This document shows positions 34,263-46,079 of a DNA stretch of 64,000 bases, piece after piece (the first letter of the stretch is position 1; every line of letters begins with the position of its first letter). Under the pieces are notes generated by a model. It was not told where the DNA came from. It saw nothing but the letters and a program-made list of their open reading frames with translations, and made no database searches. This DNA is from Heterobilharzia americana (taxonomy: Eukaryota; Platyhelminthes; Trematoda; Strigeidida; Schistosomatidae). The stretch spans positions 161,857,276 through 161,921,275 of the forward strand of contig OX104127.1 of NCBI GenBank assembly GCA_944470555.2, given 5' to 3'. Both the position numbers and the translations under genes were made by a program.

Positions 34263-34677
34263 AGTAGGTAAGTAATCCTTTGGAACTTTTATTTTCTAAA
34301 GTTTATAATTATCACAGAATCAAGTGGGATGAAATATGCCTTTGACTATTCTAGCTCAGTGTAGAAACTAAGTAATATTTTAGAAAACATTGATCTTATG
34401 ATTATCACCTATCACAGAGCCAGATATGAAATTATTTGTCATTAACCTACCCTTCTTTTATTGCCTTGGTTTCAATAAAAAAGAATGATATGCGGTTTTT
34501 GACAATAGATTATTAACTTTGAATGCTTCAAGTGTTGACAATAAAGGGGAGAAAATGATATGTATGCAGAGAAAATCGATGTTAAAAAGTGTAAACCATG
34601 TCTAAGTGACTCTAGGATAGTTCATAAGGCATTAACCTCATTTCTTGTCTACCTTTTTATTGTTAGTTGTTCATAAT
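34263..34677. other. no feature recognised
   Basis: AT-rich; no motif. Confidence 0.3.
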
Positions 34678-35325
34678 AGGAAGCACTGTTTCAACTACAG
34701 GCGGCACAAGAACAGACGAGGATGTCAAAGCCGGCTAGGATCGGAAAAGCAAGACAGGCCTTCATTAGCCTGAAACCAGTGTGGAGATCTTCTGCACTCA
34801 ACATGAAGCGTGAACAACATCCGGATTTTCAACACCATCGTCAAGTCAGTGCTGCTATGTGATGGTTCAGAGACTTGGCGCATTACGAAAGGGACTTCCA
34901 ATAAACTACAGACATTCATCAACAACTGCTTACGCTGGCTCGCTACTGATGATCAGATGGCCAGAATAGTGAGAATAAGCAACAAGGAGCTCTGCGAACG
35001 AACCAACCAAGAACTTATCACCCAACAAATATGCAGTAGAAGGAAGTGGAGATGGATTGGATTGGGCATACACTGAGAAAGCCGATTGGGGACATCACGC
35101 GTCAGGCCAGTTACTCGAGTGGAATCCCCATGGGAAGTGACGAGTTGGACGTTCGAGGATAGGGTGACATGGAGGAGATCGTGCGAGGAGGAAAAGAGAG
35201 CTTGTGGGCTGTCGTGGAGCCAGCTTGAAAAGATTTCAGAGAACAGAGTTCACTGGAGACGTGCTACTGAAGCCGTATGTTCCATTAGGAACCCAAGGGA
35301 CTAATAATATTATAATAATAATAAG
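34678..35325 (+). mobile_element. RTE-like family A, 5'-truncated copy (A8)
   Basis: Starts in the block gcactgtttcaactacaggc and runs through ETWRITKGTSNKLQTFINN near 34870, RKWRWIGLGIH near 35043, and WRRSCEEEKRACGLSWSQ near 35172 to the 3' tail of AAT/AATA repeats at 35325. Frame broken once or twice only. Confidence 0.85.
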
Positions 35326-35639
35326 CTTACAATGTGACTATTATGTTATTAACTCATGGATGATGAAACTATTTGTTGTGGGTTGGTTCCATACTGATAA
35401 AAAAGGTAAAAGTCTGAATCAAACCATCAAACAACATCAGTTAATTCACCAAAGTTATTCAACTAAATGCTACTATATGTGATCAGGTTTCAAAGGGTTG
35501 CAATGTTGTTTCTAATCCATTACATTCAGATACAATTTAGAGATGATATGCTTAGCGAGATGCTAATTCACAAGTTAAGCAGATTAATTCAGAGAATTTT
35601 AAATCCTTTTAAATTACAAATCCCGTTTTCCACACGCCA
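35326..35639. other. no feature recognised with confidence
   Basis: Open stretch 35467-35706 has no motif I can defend; it may be the upstream part of the PLE fragment that follows. Confidence 0.3.
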
Positions 35640-36005
35640 GATGATGAAATGGAGAGTGAAAGATGGGTTGGCTAGACTGGCTGCGTCAATTCCACTACTC
35701 CCATGAAGCCATTTACCTCGATCGCTTTTCTAAGAATTTAATTTTTCGCGCTTGCCAACGTGAAGGTGAGGTAAAGACTATAACTAACTTCATATTAGAA
35801 CACTTAGTCGATATCATCCATAAGATGGATATAAATAAGTGATTTTCCATTCTGTACCGTGTTCCCATCAGCTTGCAAAAAGGTACTTGCCTAGGAATCC
35901 TTCAAACTTTACAAGCAGTAGCAATCAGGATCAAAAGAAGTAGGTATTATTACTGCAACTACTGTGTCCCGATTCTGAACTCATTTTTCCCTCAACAGAA
36001 GTAAT
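35640..36005 (+). mobile_element. Penelope-like element, C-terminal fragment (P3)
   Basis: Readings: ACQREGEVKTITNFILEHLV near 35750, FSILYRVPISLQKGTCLGIL near 35840 and QAVAIRIKRSRYYYCNYC near 35915. These line up with EHLV...FKILYRV...KG...AIQKFKPTLC in the copy at 57115. This region lies after the GIY-YIG core in PLE proteins. Stops interrupt it. Confidence 0.6.
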
Positions 36006-36159
36006 ATCCTATCACTCAGTTATTGCTTAAATTATCCTTCTTAGTTTATTTCATCCAGCTCTCATAAACACCTTCTCATTGTTTTATTAAATTATCACCT
36101 ACCTATGCAGTATAGTCTTTTAGCTAATTAACTATTCTAAATTCATAACCAGTAATCAT

Positions 36160-36762
36160 TGGTTCCGGCACAGACGAAGACGTCAAGGCTATGATCAGAA
36201 AATACCACAAGACAGGCGTTCATTAAAGTGAAACTAGTGTGGAGGTCGACTGCACTCAGCATAAAGTGTGAACAACATCCGGATTTTCAACACCAATTCA
36301 GTCAGTGCTGCTATATAGTTGACAGACTTGGCACGTCACAAAAAGCATTTCCAACAAACTGCACACATTCATCAACAGCTGCCGCCTACGCTGACTCGTT
36401 ACTGAAGCTCAGATGGCCAGAATAATGAGAATAAGAAACAAAGAACTCACTATGGCCTGGCAACGAACCAACCAAGAACCTATCACTCAATAAATATGCA
36501 GAAGAAAATGGACATAGATTGCATATGCAATGAGAAGACCATTAGGGGATATCATCCGCCAGGCAATCGAGCGCAACTCAGATGGTAAACAGCGAGTTAA
36601 GCGTCTGAGGTAAGGGTGACATAGAGGAGATGGTTTGAGGAAGAAATAAAAGCTTGTAGAGTCGTAGAGCGAGGTTCAGAAGATTGCAGAGAAGAGAGTG
36701 GAATGGAGGCGTGCTATTTAAGCCCTATGTTCCACTATGAACCCAACGGATAAATAACAAAT
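36160..36762 (+). mobile_element. RTE-like family A, 5'-truncated and decayed (A9)
   Basis: Begins near cagacgaagacgtcaaggct, passes the block aaagcatttccaacaaactg near 36340, and ends with gaacccaacggataaataac near 36755. No RT motif retained; many small indels. Confidence 0.8.
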
Positions 36763-37010
36763 CATTGATTCTATCAATAACGTTCATGCAAGACGTTTTT
36801 GGACTGACTACCTTGCCTGTATAGAATTACTAACAAACTGATAAGTGGAATGTCAATATGACTGATACATAAAGAAGAAGGTTTTACGTGAATATCTAAG
36901 ATTCACTTCCATGCAAATGAATTCCATGAACAATAATAAAAAAGATAAACATAATTACATTTGAGTAAAATATTTCATTATCAATAAACTGATATAATTT
37001 ATAAACTTAC

Positions 37011-37444
37011 TCAACAAGATTGATTAATCCATTACTGCAAGCCCAATGAAGTAGAGGCATTCCTTCAGATCTCCATAGTTGATAATCTAATCCATGAGCA
37101 ACTAATGCTTTGATAACATTCTCATCTCCACCACCACGCATAGCAAAATGTAAAAGTGTAGTACCAAATTGATCAGTATGATTTACATTACCTCCATGTT
37201 TTGCAAATGTACCAACAGCTTCACTATCAGATCGCATACATGCACTTTGTAATGATGCTGTTAAAATATCTATAGGAATTTTATGTTTGCTTAAGTATTT
37301 ATCTAATCCTTGATAATCTTGTACTTGTAGAAATGCATTAATCACTCGTGCTGGACTACCTCCACTAGTCACAGCACTTGCAATTTTAGCTGCAACAAGA
37401 CGTTTACCTTCAGAAATAGTTATATCATTGGATGTATTAGACAT
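37011..37444 (-). CDS. ankyrin-repeat protein, first coding exon
   Basis: The only stretch that looks like an intact host exon. Starting at ATG 37444-37442, the minus strand encodes about 144 residues without a stop, ending at a consensus donor (GTAAGT at 37010-37005), so the coding exon is 37011-37444 and the in-frame TAA beyond is intronic. Residues 1-75 form a helical-looking N-terminal region (AAKIASAVTSGG, LDKYLSKHKIP) with no family I recognise. From about residue 85 come ankyrin units: VNHTDQFGTTLLHFAMRGGG, then DENVIKALVAHGLDYQLW and GMPLLHWACSNGLINLV (the TxLHxA pattern). Ankyrin repeats are protein-binding modules; no catalytic domain is visible. Codon use is A/T-rich like the surroundings. 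Upstream on the minus strand there is a T-rich tract near 37507-37524 and an AG near 37458, which could be a splice or trans-splice acceptor. I found no downstream exon in the window; the expected intron holds RTE-A and PLE pieces (35640-36762). Confidence 0.8.
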
Positions 37445-37954
37445 TTGAAATAACTAATGAATCTATATTCAAGGAGTGTTATCCAAAAGTAGATTGTTCG
37501 ATGTAAAAAAAAAAAAGGAAAAAAATAATCTTCTGATGATAGAAATAATTGATTTGAATACAAGATATTTGCACCCAATTGATACAGTAATGTAAAATAC
37601 TAATCTACTAATCATGTATACATTGAGGTATTTTTAAATGGATTAAAAAACATGGCTAACTACTGACTGGTTCGTTCTACTTGTCTGTGTGTGTGGGTGG
37701 GTGGGTGGATGCGTGCGTACGTGTACATTTGCGTTGTCTGACATTTTCATCCTTTACTGGCTCACAGGGGTTGGTCAAAACTTTCAACCCAATATGTCTT
37801 GTTTTCTCTCTCTTAAATCTACACAATCATTTCTGTATTGCCTAATATATTCTGGTTTTTAAATGGAATACTAAAGAGGAATGAGTGGTTAAAAGATACA
37901 CCTAATATAATTAAAGTCTTTTTTAAGATGAATCGGGATTTTTAATTTTAGAAG
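37445..37954. other. upstream flank of the ankyrin exon; (A)n and GT/GGGTG runs
   Basis: Contains an A run (37507-37518) and a TGTGTGGGTGGGTGGGTGG stretch near 37686-37710. No TATA box or other promoter element can be identified with confidence. Confidence 0.4.
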
Positions 37955-38720
37955 TAGTATTCATCATGGACTGACATCAGTTGGGGAACCATTGGAAATA
38001 TGGGAGAACTGGACACCTGTTTCGTCCAACTAGTATCCAACTCCTCAGTAGTACGCATACACGACCCGGCTATGGGTCGAACTCACCACCTTCAGGTTTC
38101 ATGGTGAACGCGTTAAGCATTCAGCCACTGGGTCGGTTTCCAATGGTTCACAATTTCCAATTTCTGTCAATTCACGACATAACACGACTGTCACCCAAGT
38201 TCTTCAGTTAGTATCCACTTCACTTCCGACTGAGGAGTCCCATACTAGGACGAAACAGCTGTCCAGTTCTCCCAGATTTTCAATGGTTCCCCAACTTATG
38301 TCAGTCCATGATGAATACTACCTCTAAATTAAAAATCCCCATTCATCTCAAAAAATACATTACTCTATAGTGCTCATTAGTGACTTGCTTCCAGATGGAT
38401 GTTAGGAAGTTCTAATGAGAAGCCGTGACCTGTGGGGTCAAGCAGTTGGAAGTGAAGTGGATGCTAACTGAAGAACTTGGGTGATAGTCGTGTTATGTCG
38501 TGAATTGACAGAAATTGGAAATTGTGAACCATTGGAAACCGACCCAGTGGCTGAATGCTTAACGCGTTCACCATGAAACCTGAAGTTGGTGAGTTCGACC
38601 CATAGCCGGGTCGTGTATGTGTACTACTGAGGAGTTGCATACTAGTTGGACGAAACAGGTGTCCAGTTCTCCCATATTTCCAATGGTTCCCCAACTGATA
38701 TCAGTCCATGATGGATACTG
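37955..38720. mobile_element. S2 hammerhead retroposon, inverted trimer-like array
   Basis: 37955-38232 is an S2 unit on the minus strand. 38226-38345 is the hammerhead-to-3' end part of a plus-strand unit, followed without a break by a full plus-strand unit (38346-38720). The minus unit and the last unit form arms of about 275 bases that are nearly identical: 37981-38211 plus and 38464-38694 minus both read the same 76-codon nonsense frame with two or three differences. The two plus-strand hammerhead cores (38230 and 38627) are 397 bases apart. GAAA is retained in all three. Confidence 0.85.
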
Positions 38721-38954
38721 CTTTTAAAATAAATAAAGTCTGTTGGTTGAAACAAATTTATAGCATACAAAAACTCAGAAATGTAGGTGCTTTTGATCTT
38801 GAAGAGGTAATAACCGGAAAACCACAGTGAAAAGTTAAATAAACACCGTGAGAACGTATGTTGTTTGATACTTCTAATCTCCCATTGCTATATCTGGTCG
38901 AATGGCTTGACTTTTGTAGGTAGACAGGCTTGATTCTACTCGATTATTCACTAT
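38721..38954. other. no feature recognised
   Basis: Short AT-rich interval. Confidence 0.3.
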
Positions 38955-39185
38955 GCTTTAGTTGGCTTGTTGGCTACCAGTGGAATCCAGTGGGCGTGTT
39001 TTTTTCATACCAAGGGACTAATTCTCCTCCCCAATCGACCTAGTGGATAACACTCTGTCATTTGAAGCGATGTTATAGTGGATTCAAGTCCTAATGGGAA
39101 TAAGATAGCTCATTGGAGGACAGGTAGATCCAGCTGCCAATTATTGGATTCCTCTCCCATCCGCGAAACAGACTGCAACGGTGGA
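38955..39185. mobile_element. S1 retroposon pair, head to head, both broken
   Basis: 38955-39015 on the minus strand carries the S1 hammerhead 3' part and trailer (ctggattccactggtagcc). 39020-39185 on the plus strand carries a tRNA-like head (gacctagtggataacactct) and gatccagctgcc, where the hammerhead core is cut short. Confidence 0.55.
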
Positions 39186-39814
39186 CAGATATTTCGTCTT
39201 ATTATTTACCTCCTCTAAAGTAACTGCACATATAGTAGTTGCTTAATAGTAAACTTTGATATAAAAACCAGTCTGAAAATTTCAAATCAGATTTACTTAT
39301 TTGGCATAACAAACGTTGAGACAGTATTTTTCACTCGATGATGTTTCAAGGATAAGTTATTACTCAAAACGTCATCTATTAGATGATATCTTTGTGGAGC
39401 AACTTTAAAGATCACCTAGACACCTATTGTGGTAACCAATCGATTGAAATAAAGAAACCTAATTGGTTGTTTCAGTCGTTGTCTGAATGATTTTCAAGGT
39501 CACTCATAAGAGTAGTGCTATATCAAAGAAATAAATGTTGCTTGGAATCATATCCGACGACAGTTGCCAAGTTTTTTGTGCATATAGCATAAAGATTACT
39601 TCAAACTAATAAACACTAACGCCTAGATTGTAACTTTTCGTTAGTAAACTGCAGTCATCCTCACAATCTAGTGCTACACAGTGTTTTATACACTAAGAAT
39701 GTTTTCAGTTTCACGCGAACAACTACAATTTGACCAGATACCAATGAAAAAAAAAACACAAGGGAAGCTTCGTCACATTCAGTTTGAGTGTACACTAAAC
39801 CAATGCTGTTTGTA
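39186..39814. other. no gene recognised; diverged fold-back-like piece near 39400-39510
   Basis: The piece gcaactttaaagatcaccta, then the block ccaatcg, aaacctaattggt and gattttcaaggtcact, recalls the fold-back at 24973-25113 in decayed form. The rest is unremarkable. Confidence 0.35.
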
Positions 39815-40192
39815 GTAATGATGGATAGTCACTGGCAGTAGAATGCAGCATACGCTAATAACCCTAATTGGAACTCGTTAGCTAAATGTACCTGCGACCC
39901 ACTGAGTGTTGTCCTAGGTAAAATTCGGACCCAAGACCGATAGTTTCAAACGATTGAGTGTTATTCACTAGGCCATTGAGTCATGTCAGCCACTCCTTGT
40001 ATGACGTGTATAGTATAGTCTTTGGTGTCATAGCTTGGGCATTTCCGTCGTTGACTGGACCTAATTGATCCGCCCTTGGTTCAAGTCTTAGTAGGAACAA
40101 CACCACCCACTGGGAGTTAGGTGTATACAGCTGACGAGTCCCTAGTGCATCCTGAATTCCACTATTATTCACTATTTATCACTAATTATAAT
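39815..40192. mobile_element. S1 retroposon pair, head to head
   Basis: 39815-40000 is S1 on the minus strand (tRNA-like head with gcctagtgaataacactcaa, then hammerhead position with ctaacga). 40005-40192 is S1 on the plus strand (gacctaattgatccgccctt, ggttcaagtcttagtaggaa, cagctgacgagtccc, then a deletion that removes stem II and GAAA). Neither ribozyme looks active. Confidence 0.65.
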
Positions 40193-40194
40193 TG

Positions 40195-40425
40195 AATAAT
40201 TAGCCTACCTCTTTAAAACCTAGGTTATGGATAGTATTTTGGCAGAATTAAGAAACAATGTATGGTATACTAGGACTACGGAAGTTCCTAAACAGAAAGG
40301 ATTATACTAGATGACAAGTGAAGGTGAGATGAAAATCTGGACCACGGGTGGACTTGAACCAGCGACTAGTGGGTTACCGGCCTGGTGTTCTACCAACTAA
40401 GCTACAAGCTACGAAATGATTGTTT
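40195..40425 (-). mobile_element. S3 tRNA-derived retroposon
   Basis: Minus strand: A box tagcttagttgg (40393-40404), B box ggttcaagtcc (40350-40360), then a non-tRNA body (ccagattttcatctcacctt, cacttgtcatctagt) and an attctgccaaaat end near 40237. The same body follows a tRNA-like head at 56685. It has no hammerhead. The A/B spacing and the cloverleaf-like order make it tRNA-derived, but it lacks the ends of a functional tRNA gene. Confidence 0.65.
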
Positions 40426-40429
40426 TCAT

Positions 40430-42368
40430 CTACTCAGAGGAATGAATTGTGTATATACATTATGAAAAACAGTTAGTGTGATACTGTTGAGGAAAAACGT
40501 TTTACATCATAAGTTCACTTCTATATTTCCTGTCTGTTGTTTATCTTAGTATTTATACTCTGACATTTAAAAGGCAAACATGAAGAGAATTTTTAGTTTG
40601 TGATTAGCTTGTTGTTTTTCTCTCTTCAAGAAGACTTGGCATATTTATCGCTTAGTGGAAACTCATCTGAAGTTTCATCTAAAGAATTTTTAAAATCAGA
40701 GAAACCGTCCACTTTTTTTGAGAAATTTATGTATAAACGAAGGTCTCTCGATATTATGGAACAGAAATAAAATGGGAATGTTTTGTGTTGACCTGAGGAA
40801 TTGAACATTTTTCAAGTGTAAATTTCTTTGCGACTATTGTACAGCAATGATAAATGTCTAAAAATATTTCCCATAGAACTAAACTTTAGTGATGGGTAAC
40901 CTTGAGGACAACCAATCGGGTTGGAGATGATTTATTTATTACATCCGTTTAACATGTTTTTGATGTTACACAAACGTTTGCTCAATTATGATGATGATTA
41001 CATTGCAGAAGTTGGATGTAAAAATTTATGGAGAAAGTAATATGGTTAAAATAGATGAATGTCTTGTTCGAAAGCTTAAAAATAACATAGGAAGATAACT
41101 TAAACAGGAATGGATAGGTTATACACTATGTAATATATATATATATATATATATCATCCCAGATCCCGGATTTGTGGTATATTTGACCGAAACAGGAAGA
41201 AAGGAGATTTTCAGTAGATAAAGTACAGATGAGAAAAATATTTCCTAGCAAAGAGTTATGCAAAAATGCATGGCATTGAGTATCACAATATTCACAGATA
41301 CTTAGAAGTTATATATGCCTTTATCTGAAATTGGTTACCCATATCAAGCTATTGTTTACAAAAAGCAATTAGTTGATCGAACAACTGAAGTGTACACAAA
41401 CAAGTTTTGAAGACCTTTAACGGGATAATGATGCAAAAGTATCATTTTCCTGAATTATTATGGTGTGCTTCATTTTCTTGATGCTCATTGGTCAGTACAT
41501 ACTCAAACGTGATTGGTAGTTAGTAAATTTTAGTTCTACCACATTTCCTTGTAAAAATTATCTTACCCATTTGTATCTTAGACTGCATAAAACGGATCAA
41601 CGTTGACTGTAGATCTATAACTTATACACTGTCAAAGATATGGAATAAACACAGCTGAATATTAGGCTCAATATCAAATGACCAGAGGAATCTAACTCCA
41701 AGGTCACATACTCTTTTTGTTCAATTGTTCAAGATGAGATTAGGAGGTTTATTCAGCAAATTTAGAAGTTTGATCATATGCAGTTGAATGCAACCTAATC
41801 ACCAAATATTTGTTCTGATTGCTTAGTATAATCAATCTCATAACATTTTTGATAGGATGAATCATGTAGAATACCTATTTGATTGTCAGTAATCCGTCCA
41901 TCATAATAACAAAAGTACTTGGGCAGTCAGAAGTTTAACGGGAAAATGAAAAATACTTGCTGTGTTTCTTAATTGAGTTGTACTATACTGACGAGTTTAA
42001 TGAACGAAAACTTCGGTACATGGCAAAAAGATTTATGAACTCATTACTCACAGTGTTTCGGAAATAAACTATATTCAGTGTGTAGTTTTACCACTTTTAA
42101 TCTCATGAATGAGTAGGTATTAAAAAAATTGCAGTCAGTATATTGAAAAACCTAATAAGGAAAGCTTCACGATAATGGATATGCATTGATTCTAAATTTA
42201 ACTACACTGTAAGGAAACTCGTGTGAAGACATCTTGAGAAATTTAACTGCTTAGTATAAATGAAAGTGGTTTAACGAACCATTTTTGAAACAATTACGAC
42301 TTAAGTAAGTCTGGCAATTGTTAATTGAATGTGGTTACTATCAGATGATAATACATAAGCCACGAAGT
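40430..42368. other. no gene recognised; (TA)n at 41133-41154
   Basis: AT-rich with a TA run. The open stretch 40626-40808 (minus) shows no motif. Nothing repeats elsewhere in the window. Confidence 0.4.
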
Positions 42369-43655
42369 ACATATCATGTGCGGATCAAATTGCAACGTTA
42401 TACAACGCAGCATCATAGAACACAGCATCGAATGCCAGTCAACTCTGTACCTCAACTTCATCGACTTTGAAAAAGCCTTCGACAGCATCGACCGAAAAGT
42501 AATTTGGCAACTGCTTCAACACTATGGTTTTAATGTCACAAGCCTTTATCAACCTCATTCAACAACTATATGAAGACGCCATATGCCAAATAATTCGCTA
42601 TGAAAAGCTCAGTGATGCGTTTAAAGTGAATTGAAGACAGGAGTAAGACAACTCTGCCGCCTACTGTCACCTGTCATCTTGATTGTGGTTGACTGGATCA
42701 TGCAACAGACTGTGAGGGGCGAAAAGACGGCCATACGCTGTTTGACAGATGAAAAGACCCTGAAAGATTTGGATTTCGCCGATGATCTGTGTCTAATGTC
42801 ACACAAACTTGAAGATCTACAGGCAAAAACTAACAAGTTGACAGAAGAGGCAGAGCATGGCAGCGAAGACGGGACTTCAAGTGAACACAGAGAAGACAGA
42901 GGTGATAATGACACCCAACCAACACCACCAACAACAACAAGCTCAAATCACCGTCAACAGGAGAAACTTAAAGGAAGTAGCCTCTTTCACCTACACCTAT
43001 CTAGGCAGCATCGTTTCAACTACAGACGACACAGGCACAGACGAGGAAGTCGAAGCAGTCAGGATCGGAAAAGCAATATAGGCGTTCATTAAAGTGAAAC
43101 CAGTGTGGAGATCTACTGCACTCAGCATAAAGCGTGAAAAACATCAGGATTTTCAACACCAATTCAGTCAAGTCAGTGCTTCTATGTGGTTTAGAGACTT
43201 GGCGGCACGTTACGAAAAGCATTTTTAACAAACTACACATATTCATCAACAGCTGCAAGCTACGCTGACTCGTTACTGAAGCTCAGATGGCCAGAATAAT
43301 GAGAATAAGCAACAAGGAACTCTGGCCTGCCAACAAACCAACCAAGAACCTATTGCTCAACAAGTATGCACTGGAAGGAAGTGGAGATGGATTGGATTGA
43401 GCATACACTGAGAAGTCCGACTGGGGACATCAAGCATCAGGCCACACCCTCGAGTGGAACCTAGATGGGAAACGACGAGTTGGTCGTCTGAGGTGAGGGT
43501 GACATGGAGGAGATGGTGTGAAGAAGAAATGAGAGCTTGTGGGCAGTGGTGGAGCCAGGTTGAAAATGAAGACTAGAGAGAAGTTAGTGAAATGGAGATG
43601 TGCTACTGAATCCGTATGTTCCACTATGAACCCAAGGGACATATAATAATAATAA
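42369..43655 (+). mobile_element. RTE-like family A, copy with the most RT sequence (A10)
   Basis: Coding order: STLYLNFIDFEKAFDSIDRK near 42440-42500 (RT motif A with the catalytic Asp), a frameshift near 42530, KTGVRQLCRLLSPVIL near 42633 (motif B region), LKDLDFADDLCLMSHKLEDL near 42760-42820 (motif C, FADD catalytic pair), a second frameshift near 42850, GLQVNTEKTEV near 42870, ETW-like block near 43190 (damaged), and the 3' end gaacccaagggacatataat at about 43640. The N-terminal endonuclease is missing by 5' truncation. RT copies element RNA at the nicked target. Both catalytic aspartate motifs survive, but the frameshifts make it inactive. Confidence 0.85.
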
Positions 43656-43989
43656 TAATTAACCTTAAAGTAACAGAAGAAGCATTCGAGTAGAATAATA
43701 TGTATATATTTTTAATACTTTAGCAGTTCTCATCAGCTGCTTACAATCTAGATAACTGACAGTAACAAATTACGAAAAAATGTCAACATACTCTAAGTTC
43801 AGTGAGATTAGTCAAACCAAAAAACGACATAATGAAGTATGGAAGCTGTACGATTTCAATAAAAGTCACAGTGTGACGTAATAATAGCATACATATATTT
43901 CTTAATCAAATGGGAGTTCCCGAAAAAAATTCATTTGGAGTTACGAAATTGACACAGTGGAACTAAGAACAAGAGATTGTGTTATTCGA
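43656..43989. other. no feature recognised
   Basis: AT-rich; no motif. Confidence 0.3.
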
Positions 43990-44550
43990 TGACTTGAGTG
44001 CTGAGAGAGTTGTGAGGGTGGTTGACACTTACCGGCTGCCCACACCGTGGAAGGCTATTTCTTCTTAAGGTGCCTGGAAGAGATTTGTGTGACCACATGG
44101 CCTGCCAGACACCTGCTTGAGGCCTGTCACACGCAACCTTTTGTGTATGGTTGTTTTGAGCTTTTGTTGTTTTGAGGTCAGATGGTCGAAAAGAAACGAC
44201 AAATGAACCAACACCACCGGCCCGGCAGACCTTGGAGTATGGTAGAGTGTGTTATTTTTGGGGCCAACCTTTTCTAACCCCCCTTCCATTAGGAAGGCAG
44301 CATCAGCATGGCACTGCTGGTCAACTAAGGGAAGCACCTTACTGCTGTCACACCCTATCCAGCTAACAGTAGAACGACCTCGTAGCTAACACTACAACGG
44401 TAACTTCTTTTCGTCTAACCACTATCCAACATACCTTTCTGGTATGGTAGGATATCGAGGGAACATGTGTTCTATCAGGATAGCTCGTTGGGTCATTGTG
44501 ACATGCAAGCCCGACCGCCACATCAAGGTACCACTTATCGGTCAATTACT
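43990..44550. other. GC-richer island, possible unknown repeat; 90-codon minus open stretch
   Basis: Clearly richer in G and C than its surroundings (ggctgcccacaccgtggaag, cacatggcctgccagacacc, aacaccaccggcccggcaga). A minus-strand open stretch at 44065-44337 (VDQQCHADAAFLMEGGLE and onward) has no motif I know. It may be the untranslated 5' end of some retroelement or a degenerate host-gene part. A weak echo of its right end (tgcaagcccgaccgcc ... tcaaggt) lies near 55270. Confidence 0.35.
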
Positions 44551-45074
44551 AGGTATTCAGAAAACAATAAGTAGAACTTAGTAGATTGGAATTCGAGTTT
44601 ATTGTGAACTGAAAATCTTACGAAAGGATAATGATGTAATTGAATGAGGGGAAGGTTTACAAATCAGAAACATTTAAATCTGGTTTCAGGAGTTTGATTT
44701 CAGTGGCCTCAGAAGTGAAGCGAAGAATTACTGTTTATTGATCATTTCAAGCGATTCCACAGTATCTGCTTGGTGTTTTGTGTACATTAAGTGCTTGGTA
44801 ATCGCACTATTGATGATTTTTGCTCCTCTCAATCATAGATTCTTCACGACATATTCAACATATCGTAGACTAACCTTTCTTTCTATTCTCCTAGTATAAC
44901 TTCTCCGGTAGAGACGCATGAAATTATACATACAGATGAAGGTTATATATGATGCAAAATGTTTTAACAGATCTTGAGAAATAATCACACTACTCATCAT
45001 TATGAAAAACAGTCATAAGTGCAACATAGTAGACAATAGAGATAGCTTTAGACATCCTTGGCTGAATTGATATA
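44551..45074. other. no feature recognised
   Basis: AT-rich, no motif. Confidence 0.3.
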
Positions 45075-45365
45075 TGATTTCAAGTTGTTATTCATCGTAG
45101 ACTGACTGACATCAGTTGTAGGAACAAAGGAAACCTGGGAGCACTGGACAGCTGTTTTGTCCGACTAGTAAGGGATTCCTAAGCAGTGCGCACCCACGAC
45201 CCCGCCAGCCAGGGATCTAACCCGTGACCTTCAGGTTCTATGGTCAGCATGTTATCATTGAGCTCGCCACTGGGTCAGAATCAAATGGTCCATATTTCCA
45301 ACTTTTGTTATCTCACGATATAGTGCAACGCCACCCAATGTCATTGTTGAGTAACTGTCAGGTTA
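45075..45365 (-). mobile_element. S2 hammerhead retroposon, AAAA-core type
   Basis: Minus strand: tRNA-like part (gcgagctcaatgataacatg, B box gttagatccc, decayed), hammerhead with gtgcgcactg and core cttagga near 45180, AAAA in place of GAAA, cagctg, tccagtgctc and the 3' end to tgaatgataaacaacttgaa-like sequence near 45075. The 5' part is missing. Confidence 0.7.
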
Positions 45366-46079
45366 AAATAAAACATGAAGAGGGCAGACATTGTGAGATG
45401 ATGTCATTTATTTGTTTCTCTGCAAGTGTATGACAACATACATTGCTTACAATGATGAAGTATTCGTCAGTATTTTTAGTTATATGAAATGAAAGAAAAA
45501 TACTAGGTCAAATAGTCCAGGGTAGAAAAAGTCTGATATCCACTAATTTCTGAAAGCTTAGTTACGAGTTAGTGTGTTCGATTCAAAGTGTTTCTATTAC
45601 AAATGAAGGTATAGAACTCGGACACTGTGGCATAGTGAATAGTAATAGTAAGTAATATACTATATCATTATGTGTACTACATCAAACGGAATAATTTAAT
45701 ATACCCTCGTCACATTTAATAACTTCGGATTGAAGTTGTGCAAAACAACTGAAAAAAACAATCATCAGGTGTAATTTTGTAACTTTTCATCAATAAATGT
45801 CTGGCTTTAGATGATATTGAATTTCTACCTATGTTAAGTACACTTAGTTTAGTCATATGATTCGATAGCCACTAACTAGCATATTCTTTCGGAAGGCATT
45901 ACATCATCCTGTTTGTTGTACCTACATTAGTTTCCTCACAAATGTAGGTGAACTTGAAGATATAGTGTAAAGTGCAGTTAAATGAGTTTTGTTCTTTAAC
46001 TGTTTGGACTTAGAAAGGAAATATCCTCGAGATTAAATGAACAGAAGTGTAAAAAGTGTTTTTGCTAACTAACCGAATC
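45366..46079. other. no feature recognised
   Basis: AT-rich; no motif, no copy elsewhere in the window. Confidence 0.35.

Noticed and set aside
37981..38211. 76-codon frame repeated almost exactly at 38464-38694
   Set aside because: It is antisense to S2 units; both are the same retroposon sequence, not a gene pair.
44065..44337. 90-codon minus-strand protein
   Set aside because: No recognisable motif and only the GC-richer composition to support it; kept as an unknown island and not called a CDS.
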